From: Beijerinckiaceae bacterium
GTDB taxonomy: Bacteria > Pseudomonadota > Alphaproteobacteria > Rhizobiales > Beijerinckiaceae
NCBI GenBank assembly: GCA_021324915.1
Contig: JAJPIC010000011.1
Span: 1-64,000 of the forward strand
DNA length: 64,000 nt
Direction of reading: 5' to 3'
The notes below the pieces were generated by a model. It was not told where the DNA came from and did not search any database. It saw only the letters and a program-made list of their open reading frames with translations. Shown here one piece after another: positions 63,571-64,000 of this stretch (within the stretch, counting starts at the first letter, position 1; each line of letters starts with the position of its first letter). Position numbers and translations under genes: made by a program.

Positions 63571-63818
63571 GGAGCGCTTTTCACTCTCCTTGCTTGAATG
63601 AAGCTGTGGCAGCCCGGATACTCAAACGTCAGTTGCGCGCGCATGACGTGCACAGAACATGCCTAAGGAAATTCTCCCCCAAGATCAAAACGGAATGCCT
63701 AGGAGCACTCGCATTCCTTTAAGCAGTCGCCTTCCCCCTGGATCCCGGATCTTCGCCGGCTTCGCGGGCTCGTCCCGGAAAGTGAGGCTTCCCCTCTCCC
63801 CGTTTGCGGGGGAGGGAC
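63571..63818. other. Intergenic stretch with repeat piece
   Basis: Near 63740-63780 (TGGATCCCGGATCTTCGCCG, GGCTCGTCCCGGAAAG) a diverged piece of the same dispersed repeat as in the array at 32082 is visible. There is no gene. The window's final gene ends here. Confidence 0.45.
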
Positions 63819-64000
63819 TCACATCGTCATCTTGACCAGCATGAAGCTGAAGCAGGCGATGAACAGGAACGCCGCCAAGCCGAGAAATAGAGGGCGCAAA
63901 CCCTTCGCCGCCAGTTTGCGGATGTCCGTTTCGAGCCCCATAGCGGCGAGCGCCATGCAAAGCAGGAATGTCGTCGCGGGCACGATGAAGGCCTTGATGC
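63819..64000 (-). CDS. YeiH-family membrane protein, 3' end (truncated by window)
   Basis: The last 60 codons of a gene entering from the right are present. [20 protein letters not shown] and [20 protein letters not shown] are the closing segment of YeiH/UPF0324 putative sulfate exporters. The frame runs to TGA at 63819-63821. The start is beyond the window. Confidence 0.75.
   Translation of the reverse strand, partial: IKAFIVPATTFLLCMALAAMGLETDIRKLAAKGLRPLFLGLAAFLFIACFSFMLVKMTM

Overview
The window is high-GC DNA from an alphaproteobacterium, most likely Hyphomicrobiales (Rhizobiales) and probably near Beijerinckiaceae. The signs are a Fur-family Irr regulator beside a C4-pathway 5-aminolevulinate synthase (hemA), the pgsA-moaD-moaE order, a tRNA-Leu(CAA) with encoded CCA, a ccmABCDG cluster, and dispersed rhizobial-type intergenic palindromes. 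The exact genus is not claimed.

Positions 1-9.4 kb hold a phage-derived packaging and toxin module read mostly leftward. A GcrA-like DNA-binding protein, a small-terminase-like protein, the large terminase and a portal lead into an array of toxin and immunity pieces. The portal's C-terminal toxin extension is broken by a stop codon and frameshifts. Behind it lie an intact putative immunity gene, a 44-codon duplicate of part of the toxin, a second putative immunity gene, a decayed DUF2019 copy, and an intact HNH-like toxin overlapping an intact DUF2019 gene. An S24 (LexA/CI-type) repressor sits to the right, flanked by GGTA-N4-TACC operator-like palindromes. No capsid, tail or integrase gene is inside the window. 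Three copies of a promoter-like plus terminator cassette lie between the genes.

From 9.4 to 27 kb are irr and hemA, two Gly-rich exported paralogues around a nucleotide-sugar epimerase, cyclopropane fatty acid synthase, and a cell-surface polysaccharide region (four glycosyltransferases, a radical SAM protein, an orphan LptF/G-like permease and a Wzm/Wzt-type ABC exporter), followed by pxpB-pxpC and uppP.

From 27 to 50 kb are housekeeping genes: rplS, leuC, tRNA-Leu, moaE/moaD/pgsA, uvrC, prs, accA, purH, mtaB, dapF, a CDF metal exporter, argE and apaG. They are mixed with small exported proteins, a 149-153 bp tandem repeat array and a lower-GC HEPN two-gene module.

From 50 to 64 kb are ybgC-tolQRAB (with a repeat between tolQ and tolR and no pal), leuB, an ECF42-type sigma factor with its YCII partner, aconitase, cytochrome c maturation genes ccmABCDG, and the 3' end of a YeiH-family gene cut by the window edge.
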